From: Clostridium bowmanii
GTDB lineage: Bacteria > Bacillota > Clostridia > Clostridiales > Clostridiaceae
DNA length: 64,000 nucleotides
Direction: 5' to 3'
Assembly: GCF_018861315.1 (NCBI RefSeq)
Contig: NZ_JAHLDL010000017.1
Coordinates: 35,537 to 99,536 of the forward strand
The translations under genes were made by a program, and so were the position numbers. The number at the start of each line of letters is the position of its first letter. Positions within the stretch are counted from its first letter, which is position 1. Of this stretch, positions 63,412 to 64,000 are shown piece by piece. The notes under the pieces are model-generated. The model did no database searches and was not told the DNA's origin. It saw only the letters and a program-made list of their open reading frames with translations.

Positions 63412-64000
63412 GGTTCTTTCCAATGTTAGTTTAAACGTGTACTAAAATGTAGTATAATGGAATAAATAGAACATTAGAAAAGAGGCCATTTTATGGATGA
63501 AATTATAAAGTTATTAGATAAAAATTTAGACTATGAAAGTCATACGATTATAGATGATACAATTTTTATAAATACAATATCTAACCGTGAAGAGGTTATA
63601 TGCCCTTATTGTGGTAAACCTTCCTCAAAAGTACATTCTCATTATAAAAAAACTTTTCAGGACTTGCCAATCCAAGGGAAAAAGGTTACAGTTATTTTAA
63701 ACAACAGAAAAAATGTTTTGTTACAACCCTGATTGCAATCGTACTACTTTTTCTGAAAGTTTCATTTTCTTAAATTTAAAGCTAAGAAAACGAACAGATT
63801 AGAGAATGAAATTATAAATATAGCTATGAAGGTTAGTTCACTTACTGCTACAGATTTTTTAAGAAAAAATGTTGCTGAAGTAGGCAAAAGTACGATTTGC
63901 AATCTCTTAAAAAAAAAGCGCCAATTATTGATAAAGAGAAAATAACAAAAATATGTATCGATGATTTTGCTATAAAAAAAAGAGAATCATATGGAACCAT
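63412..64000 (+). mobile_element. Left end of an ISL3-family insertion sequence, frameshifted
   Basis: The ORF starting at 63493 encodes the zinc-finger N-terminus of an ISL3 transposase (CPYCGKPSSKVHSHY, FQDLPIQGKKVTVILNNRK). It is broken by at least three shifts: an extra A near 63712, a loss near 63762 and another near 63920; reading across them gives NPDCNRTTF, LENEIINIAMKVSSLTATD, and ICIDDFAIKKRESYG. The left terminal repeat probably begins near 63412 (ggttctttccaatgttag). The element runs past the window end. It lies against the broken 5' end of the glycyl radical enzyme. Confidence 0.8.

Noticed and set aside
1..64000. tRNA genes, rRNA genes or CRISPR arrays
   Set aside because: No cloverleaf with CCA-like acceptor end, no rRNA-like stretch and no regularly spaced repeats were found by eye.

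Overview
The window is low-GC (roughly 30%) DNA from a spore-forming, fermentative Firmicute, almost certainly a Clostridium sensu stricto. The evidence is an alpha/beta small acid-soluble spore protein, a broken copy of a sporulation sigma factor, acetate kinase, DegV, DUF4317, clostridial-type RNase Z, glycyl radical enzyme remnants, strong AGGAGG ribosome binding sites and very AT-rich spacers. The species cannot be fixed from sequence reading alone. No tRNA, rRNA or CRISPR array was seen.

Layout. 1-9.5 kb: a small orphan gene behind a perfect 20-bp palindrome, a metallophosphoesterase, and a maltodextrin block (cytosolic type I pullulanase, LacI-type regulator, beta-phosphoglucomutase, GH65 maltose phosphorylase) with LacI-type operators in the divergent spacer, then a degenerate kinase-like protein. 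9.5-24.5 kb: scattered housekeeping and unknown genes (PIN protein, YgiQ radical SAM, MFS and MATE transporters, DegV, a TRM11-like methyltransferase, a hydrolase) and a secreted, membrane-anchored pullulanase. 24.5-32 kb: a decayed cstA, a candidate large structured RNA (25243-25671), DUF2804, deoD, a long PRPP-synthetase-like protein, nudC, a second candidate structured transcript and DUF4317. 32-40.5 kb: a DcuSR-type two-component system with an FMN-binding lipoprotein, an ABC importer, UbiX, UbiA, polyprenyl synthase and a type II NADH dehydrogenase. Together these resemble the flavin-based extracellular electron transfer locus of Listeria, but the copy is visibly decaying. 41-46.7 kb: an aminotransferase/U32 peptidase deletion scar, ackA, and a DNA-repair cluster (TIGR03915/TIGR03916 pair and Ogt) with a LexA-type box. 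46.8-55.4 kb: RNase Z, a cystine-type ABC importer with a C-S lyase, a polysaccharide deacetylase with a lost start codon, SASP and several gene stubs. 55.5-59.4 kb: potABCD. 59.4-64 kb: a decay zone with a LexA-box promoter over a tiny ORF, an XRE stub, a twice-broken membrane/OB-fold protein, a truncated CutC-like glycyl radical enzyme and the frameshifted left end of an ISL3-type insertion sequence.

How the genes work together. The two pullulanases debranch alpha-glucans outside and inside the cell. Maltose phosphorylase and beta-PGM then give glucose and glucose-6-phosphate, and acetate kinase recovers ATP. The NDH-2, polyprenyl synthase, UbiA, UbiX and FMN lipoprotein would form a demethylmenaquinone-linked route for moving electrons outward. 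Two in-frame TGA codons at expected tryptophans and a UbiA/UbiX deletion suggest that this route is being lost. About a dozen genes in the window are broken or truncated, so recent reductive decay is a theme of the region. Frameshifts in homopolymers could instead be sequencing errors and should be treated with care.
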